Source: Sophora flavescens (lineage: Eukaryota > Streptophyta > Magnoliopsida > Fabales > Fabaceae). Taken from it: DNA of 64,000 nucleotides. The notes under the pieces are model-generated. The model did not search any database and was not told the DNA's origin. It saw only the letters and a list, made by a program, of their open reading frames with translations. Both the position numbers and the translations under genes were made by a program. This document shows, piece by piece, positions 39,051-51,918 of this stretch. Position 1 is the stretch's first letter. The number at the start of each line of letters is the position of its first letter. The DNA lies in contig CM061066.1 in the NCBI GenBank assembly GCA_030762895.1, positions 8,708,047 through 8,772,046 of the forward strand, in the 5' to 3' direction.

Positions 39051-41752
39051 AGGATATTGGGTTAAAATTAGGGTTTTGGTTTAAAATTAGGGTTTCGGGT
39101 GAAAATTAGGGTTCTGGGTCAAAATTAGGGTTTAGGGTTTGAATTAGGGTTAGAATTAAAATTAGCGTTCTGGGTCAAATTTAGGGTCCAAATTAGGGTT
39201 TAGGGTTTGAATTAGGTTTTGAGTTTAAAATAGGGTTTTGGGACAAAAATACGGTTAGAATTAGGGTTTTGGGTTAAAATTAGGGTTTTGAGTTAAAATT
39301 AGGGTTCTGGATCAAATTTAGGGTTTAGGATCAAAATTAGGGTTTTGGGTTTGAATTAGGGTTTTGAGTTTAAAATAGGGGTTTGGGTCAAAAATAAGGT
39401 TAGAAATAGGGTTTGGGGTTAAAATTTGGGTATTGGGTCCAAATTAGGGTCTTGGCTCAAAATTAGAGTTTAGGGTTTGAATTAGGATTTTGAGTTAAAA
39501 ATAGGGTTTTGGGTCAAAAATAGGGTTAGAATTAGGGTTTTGGTTTAAAATTAGTGTTTCGGGTCAAAATTAGGGTTCCGTGGCCTGATTTAGGGTTAGG
39601 GTTAAAATTAGGGTTTTGGGTCAAAAATAAAGTTAGAATTAGGGTTTTTTGTCAAAATTTGGGCATTGGGTTACAATTAGGGTTTAGTATCAAAATTAGG
39701 GTTTAGGGTTTGAATTAGGGTTTTGAGTTAAAAATAGGATTTTGTGTCAAAATTAGGGTTTTGGTTTAAAATTAGGGTTTCAGGTGGAAATTAGGGTTCT
39801 GGGTCAAAATTAGGGTTTAGGGTTTGAATTAGGGTTAGAATTAAAATTGGCGTTCTAGGTCAAATTTAGGGTCCAAATTAGGGTTTACGGTTTGAATTAG
39901 GTTTTGAGTTTAAAATAGGGTTTTGGGTCAAAAATACGGTAAGAATTAGGGTTTTGGGTTAAAATTAGGGTTTTGGAAAAATTAGGGTTCTGGGTCAAAT
40001 TTATGGTTTAGGATCAAAATTAGGGTTTAGGGTTTGAATTAGGGTTTTGAGTTTAAAATAGGGTTTTGGGTCAAAAATAAGGTTAGAAATAGGGTTTGGG
40101 GTTAAATTTTGGGTATTGAGTCCAAATTAGGGTCTTGGCTCAAAATTAGAGTTTAGGGTTTGAATTAAGGTTTTGAGTTAAAAATAGGGTTTGAGGTCAA
40201 AAATAGGGATTAGAATTAGGGTTTTGGTTTAAAATTAGGGTTTCGGGTCAAAATTAGGGTTCTGGGTCGGATTTTGGGTTTAAGGTTTGTCAATTTAAAA
40301 CAGGGTTTTGGGTCAAAAAAAGTTTTAGAATTAGGGTTTTCGTTAAAATTTGGGTTATGGGTCAAAATTAGGTTTTTGGGTCAAATGAGGGTTTTGAGTA
40401 AAAAATAGGATTTTGTGTCAAAATACGGTTAGAATTAGGGTTTGGGTCAAAACTTGGGTTTTGGGTCCAAATTTGGGTTTGGGGGACCAAATTTGGGTTT
40501 GGGGTCAAAATTAGGGTTTACGGTTTGAAGTAAGGTTTTGAGTTAAAAATAGGGTTTTGGGTCAAAAATAAGGTTCGAATTAGGGTTTTGGGTCAAAATT
40601 AGGGCTCTGGGTTAAAATTATGGTTTTTGGTACAAATTAGGGTTTTGAGTTAAAAATAGGTTTTTGGGTCAAAATAGGGTTAGAATTAGGGTTTTGGGTT
40701 AAAATTAGGGTTCTGTGTCAAAATTAGCGCTTAAGATTAGAATTTGGGTTAGAATTAGGGTTTTGGTTTAAAATTATGGTTTCGGGTCAAAATTAGGGTT
40801 CTGGGTTACCATTAGGGTTTAGTATCAAAATTAGGGGTTAGGGTTTGAATTAGGTTTTTGGATCAAAAATAAGGTTAGAAATAGGGTTTGGGGTTAAAAT
40901 TTGGGTATTGGGTCCAAATTAGGGTTTTGGCTCAAAATTAGAGTTTAGGGTTTGAATTAAGGTTTTGAGTTAAAAATAGGGTTTGGGTTAAAAATAGGGT
41001 TAGAATTAGGGTTTTAGTTTAAAATTAGTCAAAATTAGGGTTCTGGGTCGGATTTAGGGTTTAAGGTTTTAAATTGGGTTGTCAGTTTAAAACAGGGTTT
41101 GGGTCAAAAATAGTTTTAGAATTAGGGTTTTCGTTAAAATTTGGGTTATGGGTCAAAATTAGGTGTTTGGGTCAAATGAGGGTTTTGAGTTAGAAATAGG
41201 ATTGTGTCAAAATAGGGTTAGTATTAGGGTTTTGGTCAAAACTTGGGTTTTGGGTCCAAATTTGTGTTTTGGGTCAAAATTAGGGTTTACGGTTTGAATT
41301 AAGGTTTTGAGGTAAAAATAGGTTTTTGGGTCAAAAATATGGTTAGAATTAGGGTTTTGGGTCAAAATTAGGGTTTTTGGTACAAATTAGGGTTTTGAGT
41401 TAAAAATAGGTTTTTGGGTCAAAAATAGGGTTAGAATTAGGGTTTTGGGTTAAATTAGGGTTCTGGGTCAAAATTAGAGCTTAGGGTTAGAATTTGAGTT
41501 AGAATTAGGGTTTTGGTTTAAAATTAGGGTTTCAGGTCAAAATTAGGGTTCTGGGTCAGATGTAGGGTTAGGGTCAAAATTAGGGTTTTGGGTTAGAAGT
41601 AGGGTTTTGGGTCAAAAATAGGGTTTTTTGTCAAAATTAGGGCATTGGGTTACAATTAGGGTTTAGTATCAAAATTAGGGTTTAGGGTTTGAATTAGGGT
41701 TTTGAGTAAAAAATAGGATTTTGGGTCAAAATTTGGGCTTTCGGTTAAAATT
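39051..41752 (+). repeat. Second 2.7 kb HOR copy (2702 bp), cleanest
   Basis: This is a full unit from AGGATATTGG at 39051 to 41753. By eye it is nearly identical to ~36960-39050 over the shared part, including rare words, so duplication is recent or the assembler placed related reads twice. It is the best reference copy for this block. Confidence 0.82.
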
Positions 41753-43259
41753 AGGATATTGGGTTAAAATTAGGGTTTTGGTTTAAAATTAGGGTTTCGG
41801 GTGAAAATTAGGGTTCTGGGTCAAAATTAGGGTTTAGGGTTTGAATTAGGGTTCGAATTAAAATTAGTGTTCTGGGTCAAATTTAGGGTCCAAATTAGGG
41901 TTTAGGGTTTGAATTAGGTTTTGAGTTTAAAATAGGGTTTTGGGACAAAAATACGGTTAGAATTAGGGTTTTGGGTTAAAATTAGGTTTTTGAGTTAAAA
42001 TTAGGGTTCTGGATCAAATTTAGGGTTTAGGATCAAAATTAGGGTTTAGGGTTTGAATTAGGGTTTTGAGTTTAAAATAGGGTTTTGGGTCAAAAATAAG
42101 GTTAGAAATAGGGTTTGGGGTTAAAATTTGGGTATTGGGTCCAAATTAGGGTCTTGGCTCAAAATTAGAGTTTAGGGTTTGAATTAGGATTTTGAGTTAA
42201 AAATAGGGTTTTGGGTCAAAAATAGGGTTAGAATTAGGGTTTTGGTTTAAAATTAGGGTTTCGGGTCAAAATTAGGGTTCTGTGTCGGATTTAGGGTTAG
42301 GGTTAAAATTAGGGTTTAGGGTTTGAATTAGGGTTTTGAGTTAAAAATAGGATTTTGTGTCAAAATTAGGGTTTTGGTTTAAAATTAGGGTTTCAGGTGG
42401 AAATTAGGGTTCTGGGTCAAAATTAGGGTTTAGGGTTTGAATTAGGGTTAGAATTAAAATTGGCGTTCTAGGTCAAATTTAGGGTCCAAATTAGGGTTTA
42501 CGGTTTGAATTAGGTTTTGAGTTTAAAATAGGGTTTTGGGTCAAAAATACGGTAAGAATTAGGGTTTTGGGTTAAAATTAGGGTTTTGGAAAAATTAGGG
42601 TTCTGGGTCAAATTTATGGTTTAGGATCAAAATTAGGGTTTAGGGTTTGAATTAGGGTTTTGAGTTTAAAATAGGGTTTTGGGTCAAAAATAAGGTTAGA
42701 AATAGGGTTTGGGGTTAAATTTTGGGTATTGAGTCCAAATTAGGGTCTTGGCTCAAAATTAGAGTTTAGGGTTTGAATTAAGGTTTTGAGTTAAAAATAG
42801 GGGTTGAGGTCAAAAATAGGGATTAGAATTAGGGTTTTGGTTTAAAATTAGGGTTTCGGGTCAAAATTAGGGTTCTGGGTCGGATTTTGGGTTTAAGGTT
42901 TGTCAATTTAAAACAGGGTTTTGGGTCAAAAAAGTTTTAGAATTAGGGTTTTCGTTAAAATTTGGGTTATGGGTCAAAATTAGGTTTTTGGGTCAAATGA
43001 GGGTTTTGAGTTAAAAATAGGATTTTGTGTCAAAATACGGTTAGAATTAGGGTTTGGGTCAAAACTTGGGTTTTGGGTCCAAATTTGGGTTTTGGGACCA
43101 AATTTGGGTTTTGGGTCAAAATTAGGGTTTACGGTTTGAAGTAAGGTTTTGAGTTAAAAATAGGGTTTTGGGTCAAAAATAAGGTTAGAATTAGGGTTTT
43201 TGGTCAAAATTAGGGCTCTGGGTTAAAATTAGGGTTTACGGTTTGAAGTAAGGTTTTGA

Positions 43260-46200
43260 GTTAGAATTAGGGTTTTGGTTTAAAATTAGGGTTTCGGGTT
43301 TAAATTAGGGTTCTGGGTCAGACTTAGAGTTAGGGTCAAAATTAGGGTTTTGTGTTTGAAGTAGGGTTTTGGGTCAAAAATAGGGTTAGAATTAGGGTTT
43401 TTTGTCAAAATTAGGGCATTAGGTTACAATTAGGGTTTAGTATCAAAATTAGGGTTTAGGATTTGAATTAGGGTTTTTAGTTAAAAATAGGATTTTGGGT
43501 CAAAATTAGGGCTTTGGGTTAAAATTAGGGTTTTGTGTTAAAATTAGGGTTTCGGTTTAGAATTAGGGTTCTGGGTGAAAATTAGGGTTCTGGGTCAAAA
43601 TTAGGGTTTAGGGTTTGAATTAGGGTTAGAATTAAAATTAGCGTTCTGGGTCAAATTTAGGGTCCAAATTAGGGTTTACGGTTTGAATTAGGTTTTGAGT
43701 TTAAAATAGGGTTTTGGGTCAAAAATTCGGTTAGAATTAGGGTTTTGGGTTAAAATTACGATTTTGAGTTAAAATTAGGGTTTTGGAAAAATTAGGGTTC
43801 TGGGTCAAATTTAGGGTTTAGGATGAAAATTAGAGTTTAGGGTTTGAATTAGGGTTTTATTTTTAAAATAGGGTTTTGGGTCAAAAATAAGGTTAGAAAT
43901 AGGGTTTGGGGTTAAAATTTGGGTATTGGGTCCAATTTAGGGTCTTGGCTCAAAATTAGAGTTTAGGGCTTGAATTAAGGTTTTGAGTTAAAAATAGGGT
44001 TTTGGGTCAAAAATAGGGTTAGAATTAGGGTTTTGGTTTAAAATTAGGCTTTCGGGTCAAAATTAGGGTTCTGGGTCGGATTTAGGGTTAGGGTCAAAAT
44101 TAGGGTTTTGGGTTTGAAGTAGGGTTTTGGGTCAAAAATAGGGTTAGAATTAGGGTTTTTTGTCAAAATTTGGGCATTGGGTCAAATGAGGGTTTTGAGT
44201 TAAAATTAGGATTTTGTATCAAAATACGGTTAGAATTAGGGTTTGGATCAAAACTTGGGTTTTGGGACCAAATTTGGGTTTTGGGTCAAAATTAGGGTTT
44301 ACGGTTTGAGCTAAGGTTTTGAGTTAAAAATAGGGTTTTGGGTCAGAAATAAGGTTAGAATTAGGGTTTTGGGTCAAAATTAGGGCTCTGGGTTAAAATT
44401 AGGGTTTTGGGTCAAAATTAGGGTTAGAATTAGGGTTTTGGGTTAAAATTAGGGTTCTGGGTCAAAATTAGCCCTTAGGGTTAGAATTTGAGTTAGAATT
44501 AGGGTTTTTGTTTAAAATTAGGGTTTCGGGTCAAAATTAGGGTTCTGGGTCGGATTTTGGGTTTAAGGTTTGTCAATTTAAAACAGGGTTTTGGGTCAAA
44601 AAAAGTTTTAGAATTAGGGTTTTGGGTTATGGGTCAAAATTAGGTTTTTGGGTCAAATGAGGGTTTTGAGTTAAAAATAGGATTTTGTGTCAAAATACGG
44701 TTAGAATTAGGGATTGGGTCAAAACTTGGGTTTTGGGACCAAATTTGGGTTTTGGGTCAAAATTAGGGTTTACGGTTTGAAGTAAGGTTTTGAGTTAAAA
44801 ATAGGGTTTTGGGTTAAAAAAAGGTTAGAATTAGGGTTTTTGGTAAAAATTAGGGCTCTGGGTTAAAATTAGGGTTTTGGGTCAAAATTAGGGTTTTTGG
44901 TACAAATTAGGGTTTTGAGTTAAAAATAGGTTTTTCGGTCAAAAATAGGGTTAGAATTAGGGTTTTGGGTTAAAATTAGGGTTCTGGGTCACAATTAACG
45001 CTTAGGGTTAAAATTTGAGTTAGAATTAGGGTTTTGGTTTAAAATTAGGGTTTCGGGTTAAAATTAGGGTTCTGGGTCAGATTTAGAGTTAGGGTCAAAA
45101 TTAGGGTTTTGTGTTTGAAGTAGGGTTTTGGGTCAAAAATAGGGTTAGAATTAGGGTTTTTTGTCAAAATTAGGGCATTGGGTTACAATTAGGGTTTAGT
45201 ATCAAAATTAGGGTTTAGGGTTTGAATTAGGGTTTTTAGTTAAAAATAGGATTTTGGGTCAAAATTAGGGCTTTGGGTTTAAATTAGGGTTTTGTGTTAA
45301 AATTATGGTTTTGGTTTAGAATTAGGGTTTCGGGTGAAAATTAGGGTTCTGGGTCAAAATTAGGGTTTAGGGTTTGAATTAGGGTTAGAATTAAAATTAG
45401 CGTTCTGGGTCAAATTTAGGGTCCAAATTAGGGTTTACGGTTTGAATTAGGTTTTGAGTTTAAAATAGGGTTTTGGGTCAAAAATTCGGTTAGAATTAGG
45501 GTTTTGGGTTAAAATTACGATTTTGAGTTAAAATTAGGGTTTTGGAAAAATTAGGGTTCTGGGTCAAATTTAGGGTTTAGGATAAAAATTAGAGTTTAGG
45601 GTTTGAATTAGGATTTTGAGTTTAAAATAGGGTTTTGGGTCAAAAATAAGGTTAGAAATAGGGTTTGGGGTTAAAATTTGGGTATTGGGTCCAATTTAGG
45701 GTCTTGGCTCAAAATTAGAGTTTAGGGCTTGAATTAAGGTTTTGAGTTAAAAATAGGGTTTTGGGTCAAAAATAGGGTTAGAATTAGGGTTTTGGTTTAA
45801 AATTAGGCTTTCGGGTCAAAATTAGGGTTCTGGGTCGGATTTAGGGTTAGGGTCAAAATTAGGGTTTTGGGTTTGAAGTAGGGTTTTGGGTCAAAAATAG
45901 GGTTAGAATTAGGATTTTTTGTCAAAATTTGGGCATTGGGTCAAATGAGGGTTTTGAGTTAAAAATAGGATTTTGTATCAAAATACGGTTAGAATTAGGG
46001 TTTGGGTCAAAACTTGGGTTTTCGGACCAAATTTGGGTTTTGGGTCAAAATTAGGGTTTACGGTTTGAACTAAGGTTTTGAGTTAAAAATAGGGTTTTGG
46101 GTAAAAAATAAGGTTAGAATTAGGGTTTTGGATCAAAATTAGGGCTCTGGGTTAAAATTAGGGTTTTGGGTCAAAATTAGGGTTTTTGGTACAAATTAGG

Positions 46201-46330
46201 GTTTTGAGTTAAAAATAGGTTTTTGGGTCAAAATTAGGGTTAGAATTAGGGTTTTGGGTTAAAATTAGGGTTCTGGGTAAATATTAGCCCTTAGGGTTAG
46301 AATTTGAGTTAGAATTAGGGTTTTTGTTTA
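43260..46330 (+). repeat. ~1.76 kb tandem duplication of satellite
   Basis: Two copies share private variants at an offset of about 1759 bp: TTAGAGTTAGGG at ~43325 and ~45084, and GGGCATTGGGTCAAATGAGG at ~44173 and ~45932. TAGCCCTTAGG occurs at 44469 and 46285, an offset of 1816 bp, because the second copy has an extra ~55 bp stretch near 46170-46230. It is otherwise ordinary monomer sequence with no gene. Confidence 0.75.
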
Positions 46331-48900
46331 AAATTAGGGTTTCGGGTCAAAATTAGGGTTCTGGGTCAGATTTAGGGTTAGGGTCCAAATTAGGGTTTTG
46401 GGTCAAAAATAGGGTTAGAATTAGGGTTTTTGTCAAAATTAGGGCATTGGGTTACAATTAGGGTTTAATATCAAAATTAGGGTTTAGGGTTTGAATTACG
46501 GTTTTTAGTTAAAAATAGGATTTTGGGTCAAAATTAGGGCTTTGGGTTAAAATTAGGGTTTTGGGTTAAATTTAGGGTTTCGGCTGAAAATTAGGGTTCT
46601 GGGTCAAAATTAGTGTTTAGGGTTTGAATTAGGGTTAGAATTAAAATTGGAGTTCTGGGTCAAATTTAGGGTCCAAATTAGGGTTTACGGTTTGAATTAG
46701 GTTTTGAGTTTCAAATAGGGTTTTGGGTCAAAAATACCGTTAGAATTAGGGTTTTGGGTTAAAATTAGGGTTTTGAGTTAAAATTAGGGTTTTGGAAAAA
46801 TTAGGGTTCTAGGTCAAATTTAGGGATTAGGATCAAAATTAGGGTTTAGGGTTTGGATTAGGGTTTTGGGTCAAAAATAAGGTTACAAATAGGGTTTGGG
46901 GTTAAAATTTGGGTATTGGGTCCAAATTAGGGTCTTGGCTCAAAATTAGAGTTTAGGGTTTGAATTAAGGTTTTGAGTTAAAAATAGGGTTTTTGGTCAA
47001 AAATAGGGTTAAAATTAAGGTTTTGGTTTAAAATTAGGGTTTCGGGTCAAAATTAGGGTACTGGGTTGGATTTTGGGTTTAAGGTTTGTCAATTTAAAAC
47101 AGGGTTTTAGGTCAAAAACAGTTTTAGAATTAGGGTTTTCGTTAAAATTTGGGTTATGGGTCAAAATTAGGTTTTTGGGTCAAATGAGGGTTTTGAGTTA
47201 AAAATAGGATTTTGTGTCAAAATACGGTTAGAATTAGGGATTGGGTCAAAACTTGGGTTTTGGGACCAAATTTGGGTTTTGGGTCAAAATTAGGGTTTAC
47301 GGTTTGAAGTAAGGTTTTGAGTTAAAAATAGGGTTTTGGGTCAAAAATAAGGTTAGAATTAGGGTTTTGGGTCAAAATTAGGGCTTTGGGTTAAAATTAG
47401 GGTTTTGGGTCAAAATTAGGGTTTTTGGTACAAATTAGGGTTTTGAGTTAAAAATAGGTTTTTGGGTCAAAATTAGGGTTAGAATTAGGGTTTTGGGTTA
47501 AAATTAGGGTTCTGGGTCAAAATTAGCGCTTAGGGTTAGAATTTGAGTTAGAATTAGGGTCAAAATTAGGGTTTTGGGTCATACATAGGGTTAGAATTAG
47601 GGTTTTTTGTCAAAATTAGGGCATTGGGTTACAATTAGGGTTTAGTATCAAAATTAGGGTTTAGGGTTTGAATTAGGGTTTTTAGTTAAAAATAGGATTT
47701 TGGGTCAAAATTATGTCTTTGGGTTAAAATTAGGGTTTTGGGTTAAAATTAGGGTTTTGGTTTAAAATTAGGGTTTCGGGTGAAAATTAGGGTTCTGGGT
47801 CAAAATTAGGGTTTAGGGTTTGAATTAGGGTTAGAATTAAAATTGGCGTTCTGGGTCAAATTTAGGGTCCAAATTAGGGTTTACGGTTTGAATTAGGTTT
47901 TGATTTTAAAATAGGGTTTCGGGTCAAAAATACGGTTAGAATTAGGGTTTTGGGTTAAAATTAGGGTTTTGAGTTAAAATTAGGGTTTTGGAAAAATTAG
48001 GGTTCTGGGTCAAATTTAGGGTTTAGGATCAAAATTAGGGTTAAGGGTTTGGATTACGGTTTTGAGTTTAAAATAGGGTCTTGGGTCAAAAATATGGTTA
48101 GAAATAGGGTTTGGAGCAAAAATTTGGGTATTGGGTCCAAATTAGGGTCTTGGCTCAAAATTAGAGTTTAGGGTTTGAATTAAGGTTTTGAGTTAAAAAT
48201 AGGGTTTTGGGTCAAAAATAGGGTTAGAATTAGGGTTTTGGTTTAAAATTAGGGTTTCGGGTCAAAATTAGGGTTCTGGGTCGGATTTAGGGTTAGGGTA
48301 AAAAATAGGGTTAGAATTAGGGTTTTTGTCAAAATTTGGGCATTGGGTTACAATTAGGGTTTAGTATCAAAATTAGGGTTTAGGGTTTGAATTAGGGTTT
48401 TGCGTTAAAAATAGGATTTTGGGTCAAAATTAGGGCTTTGGTTTAAAATTAGGGTTTTGTGTTAAAATTAGGGTTTTGGTTTAAAATTAGGGTTTCAGCT
48501 GAAAATTAGGGTTCTGGGTCACAATTAGGGTTTAGGGTTTGAATTAGGGTTAGAATTAAAATTAGCGTTCTGGGTCAAATTTAGGCTCCAAATTAGGGTT
48601 TAGGGTTTGAATTAGGTTTTGAGTTTAAAATAGGGTTTTGGGTCAAAAATAGGGTTTGAATTAGGGTTTAGGGATAAAATTAGGGTTGAGTTAAAATTAC
48701 GGTTTTGAGTTAAAATTATGGTTTTGGAAAAATTAGTGTTCTGGGTCAAATTTAGGGTTTAGGATCAAAATTAGGGTTTAGGGTTTGAATTAGGGTTTTG
48801 TGTTTAAAATAGGGTTTAAGGTCAAAAATAAGGTTAGAATTAGGGTTTGGGGTTAAAATTTGGGTATTGGGTCCAAATTAGGGTCTTGGCTCAAAATTAG
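46330..48900 (+). repeat. Transitional satellite block
   Basis: Monomers and landmarks (GTCAATTTAAAAC at ~47090) are of the same family as the flanks, but I could not fit a clear higher-order period within this stretch. Words such as CTCCAAATTAGGGTTTAGG near 48585 foreshadow the 3.18 kb block to the right. No gene is visible. Confidence 0.65.
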
Positions 48901-51900
48901 AGTTTATGGTTTGAATTAAGCTTTTGAGTTAAAAATAGGGTTTTGGGTCAAAAATAGGGTTAGAATTAGGGTTTTGGTTTAAAATTAGGGTTTCGGGTCA
49001 AAATTAGGGTTTTGGGTCAGATTTAGGGTTTAAGGTTTGTCAGTTTAAAACATGGTTTTGGGTCAAAAAGAGTTTTAGAATTAGGGTTTTCGTTAAAATT
49101 TGGGTTATGGGTCAAAATTGGATTTTTTGGTCAAATGAGGGTTTTGAGTTAAAAATAGGATTTTGTGTCAAAATACGGTTAGAATTTGGGTTTGGTTCAA
49201 AACATGGGTTTTGGGTCCAAATTTGGGTTTTGGGACCAAATTTGGGTTTTGGGTCAAAATTAGGGTTGATGGTTTGAAGTAAGGTTTTGAGTTAAAAATA
49301 GGGTTTTGGGTCAAAAATAAGGTTAGAATTAGGGTTGTGGGTCAAAATTAGGGCTCTGGGTTAAAATTAGGGTTTTGGGTCAAAATTAGGGTTTTTGGTA
49401 CAAATTAGGGGTTTGAGTTAAAAATAGGTTTTTGGGTAAAAAATAGGGTTAGAATTAGGGTTTTGACTTAAAATTAGGGTTCTGGGTAAAAATTAGCGCT
49501 TAGGGTTAGAATTTGAGTTAGAATTAGGGTTTTGGTTTAAAATTAGGGATCCGGGTCAAAATTAGGGTTCTGGGTCAGATTTAGGGTTAGGGTCAAAACT
49601 AGGGTTTTGGGTTTGAAGTAGGGTTTTGGGTCAAAAGTAGGGTTAGAATTAAGGTTTTTTGTCAAAATTTGAGCATTGAGTTACAATTAGGGTTTAGTAT
49701 CAAAATTATGGTTTAGGGTTTGAATTAGGGTTTTGAGCTAAAAATAGGATTTTGGGTCAAAATTAGGGCTTTGGTTTAATATTAGGGTTTTGGGTTAAAA
49801 TTACGGTTTTGGTTTAAAATTAGGGTTTCGGGTGAAAATTTGGTTCTGGGTCAAAATTAGGGTTTAGGGTTTGATTTAGGGTTAGAATTAAAATTAGTGT
49901 TCTGGTCAAATTTAGGCTCCAAATTAGGGTTTAGGGTTTGAATTAGTTTTTGAGTTTAAGATAGGGTTTTGGGTCAAAAATAGGGTTAGAATTGGGGTTT
50001 AGGGATAAAATTAGGGTTGAGTTAAAATTAGGGTTTTGAGTTAAAATTAGGGTTTTGGAAAAATTAGGGTTATGGGTCAAATTTAGGGGTTAGGATCAAA
50101 ATTAGGGTTTAGGGTTTGAATTAGGGTTTTGTGTTTAAAATAGGGTTTTGGGTCAAAAATAAGGTTGGAATTATGGTTTGGGTTTAAAATTTGGGTATTC
50201 GGTCCAAATTAGGGTCTTGTCTCAAAATTAGAGTTTAGGGGTTGAATTAAGGTTTTGAGTTAAAAATAGGGTTTTGGGTCAAAAATATGGTTAGAATTAG
50301 GGTTTTCGTTTAAAATTATGGTTTCGGGTCAAAATTAGGGTTCTGGGTCGGATTTAGGGTTTAAGGTTTGTCAGTTTAAAACTGGATTTTGGGTCAAAAA
50401 GAGTTTTAGAATTAGGGTTTTCGTTAAAATTTGGGTTATGGGTCAAAATTAGGTTTTTGGTACAAATGAAGGTTTTGAGTTAAAAATAGGATTTTGTGTC
50501 AAAATACGGTTAGAATTAGGGTTTGGGTCAAAACTTGGGTTTTGGGACCAAATTTGGGTTTTGGGTCAAAATTAGGGTTTACGGTTTGAAGTATGGTTTT
50601 GAGTTAAAAATAGGGTGTTGGGTCAAAAATAAGGTTAGAATTAGGGTTTTGTGTCAAAATTAGTTGCTCTGGGTTAAAATTAGGGTTTTGGGTCAAAATT
50701 AGGGTTTTTGGTACAAATTAGGGGTTTGAGTTTAAAATAGGTTTTTGGGTAAAAAAATAGGGTTAGAATTAGGGTTTTGGCTTAAAATTAGGGTTCTGGG
50801 TCAAAATTAGCGCTTAGGGTTAGAATTTGAGTTAGAATTAGGGTTTTGGTTTAAAATTAGGGTTTCGGGTCAAAAATAGGGTTCTGGGTCAGATTTAGGG
50901 TTAGGGTCAAAATTAGGGTTTTGGGTTTGAAGTAGGGTTTTGGGTCAAAATAGGGTTAGAATTAGGGTTTTTTTGTCAAAATTTGGGCATTGGGTTACAA
51001 TTAGGGTTTAGTATCAAAATTATTTTTTAGGGTTTGAATTAGGGTTTTGAGTTAAAAATAGGATTTTGGGTCAAAATTAGGGCTTTGGTTTAAAATTAGG
51101 TTTTTGGGTTAAAATTACGGTTTTGGTTTAAAATTAGGGTTTCGGGTGAAAATTAGGGTTTTGGGCCAAAATCAGGGTTTAGCTTTTGAATTAGGTTTTG
51201 AGTTTAAAATAGGGTTTTGGGTCAAAAATAGGGTTAGAATTAGGGTTAAGGGATAAAATTTGGGTTGAGTTAAAATTTGGGTTTTGAGTTAAAATTAGGG
51301 TTTTGGAAAAATTAGGGTTCTGGGTCAAATTTAGGGTTTAGGATCAAAATTAGGGTTTAGGGTTTGAATTAGGGTTTTGGGTTTAAAATAGGGTTTTGGG
51401 TCAAAAATAAGGTTTGAATTAGGGTTTGTGGTTAAAATTTGGGTATTGGGTCCAAATTAGGGTCTTGGCTCAAAATTAGAGTTTAGGGTTTGAATTAAGG
51501 TTTTTGGTTAAAAATAGGGCTCTGGGTCAGATTTAGGGTTAGGGTCAAAATTAGGGTTTTGGGTTTGAAGTAGGGTTTTGGGTCAAAAATAGGGTTAGAA
51601 TTAGGGTTTTTTGTCAAAATTTGGGCATTGGGTTACAATTAGTGTTTAGTATCAAAATTATGGTTTAGGGTTTGAATTAGGGTTTTGAGTTAAAAATAGG
51701 ATTTTGGGTCAAAATTAGGGCTTTGGTTTAAAATTAGGGTTTTGGTTTAAAATTACAGTTTTGGTTTAAAATTAGGGTTTTGGGTGAAAATTAGGGTTCT
51801 GGGCCAAAATTAGGGTTTAGGGTTTGAATTAGGTTTTGAGTTTAAAATAGGATTTTGGGTCAAAAATTGGGTTAGAATTAGGGTTAAGGGATAAAATTAG

Positions 51901-51907
51901 GGTTGAG
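48900..51907 (+). repeat. ~3.18 kb HOR block, left of the LINE insertion
   Basis: The landmark TTTGTCAGTTTAAAAC lies near 49030 and 50370, and its counterparts right of the insertion lie at 53391, 54702 and 56569. After subtracting the insertion, spacings alternate at about 1.31-1.34 and 1.87-1.89 kb, giving a unit of about 3.18-3.20 kb. The private variant TTAGTTGCTCT occurs at ~50660, 53700, 54992 and 56878, and ATTATTTTTTAGGG at ~51018 and ~55350. Within the unit GGGTTAAGGG occurs twice, ~640 bp apart (51241 and 51881), marking an internal duplication. Confidence 0.82.
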
Positions 51908-51918
51908 TTTTTTTTTTT
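51908..51918 (-). other. LINE poly(A) tail (T11 on + strand)
   Basis: Eleven T on the + strand adjoin satellite sequence ending GGGTTGAG and precede the LINE 3' UTR, so they are the 3' poly(A) tail of a minus-strand insertion. The first three T may belong to the target, because array copies read GAGTTAAAA here. A short tail with no interruptions suggests the insertion is not very ancient, but length alone is weak evidence. Confidence 0.8.

Larger units (their letters stand above)
36296..43230 (+). repeat. Telomere-derived satellite with ~2.70 kb higher-order repeat
   Basis: Landmarks recur at 2.70 kb: GTCAATTTAAAACAGG at ~37585 and ~40288, GTCAGTTTAAAACAGG at ~38379 and ~41080, and AGGATATTGG at 36381, 39051 and 41753. 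Copies one and two share many private variants (for example GTTACCATTAGGG, and GGGGGACCAAATTTGGG near 37790 and 40490). The third copy is shorter: its GTCAATTTAAAAC landmark lies at ~42900, only ~2612 bp after the previous one. Similarity to the 2.7 kb unit fades at about 43230. No gene is present. Confidence 0.88.
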
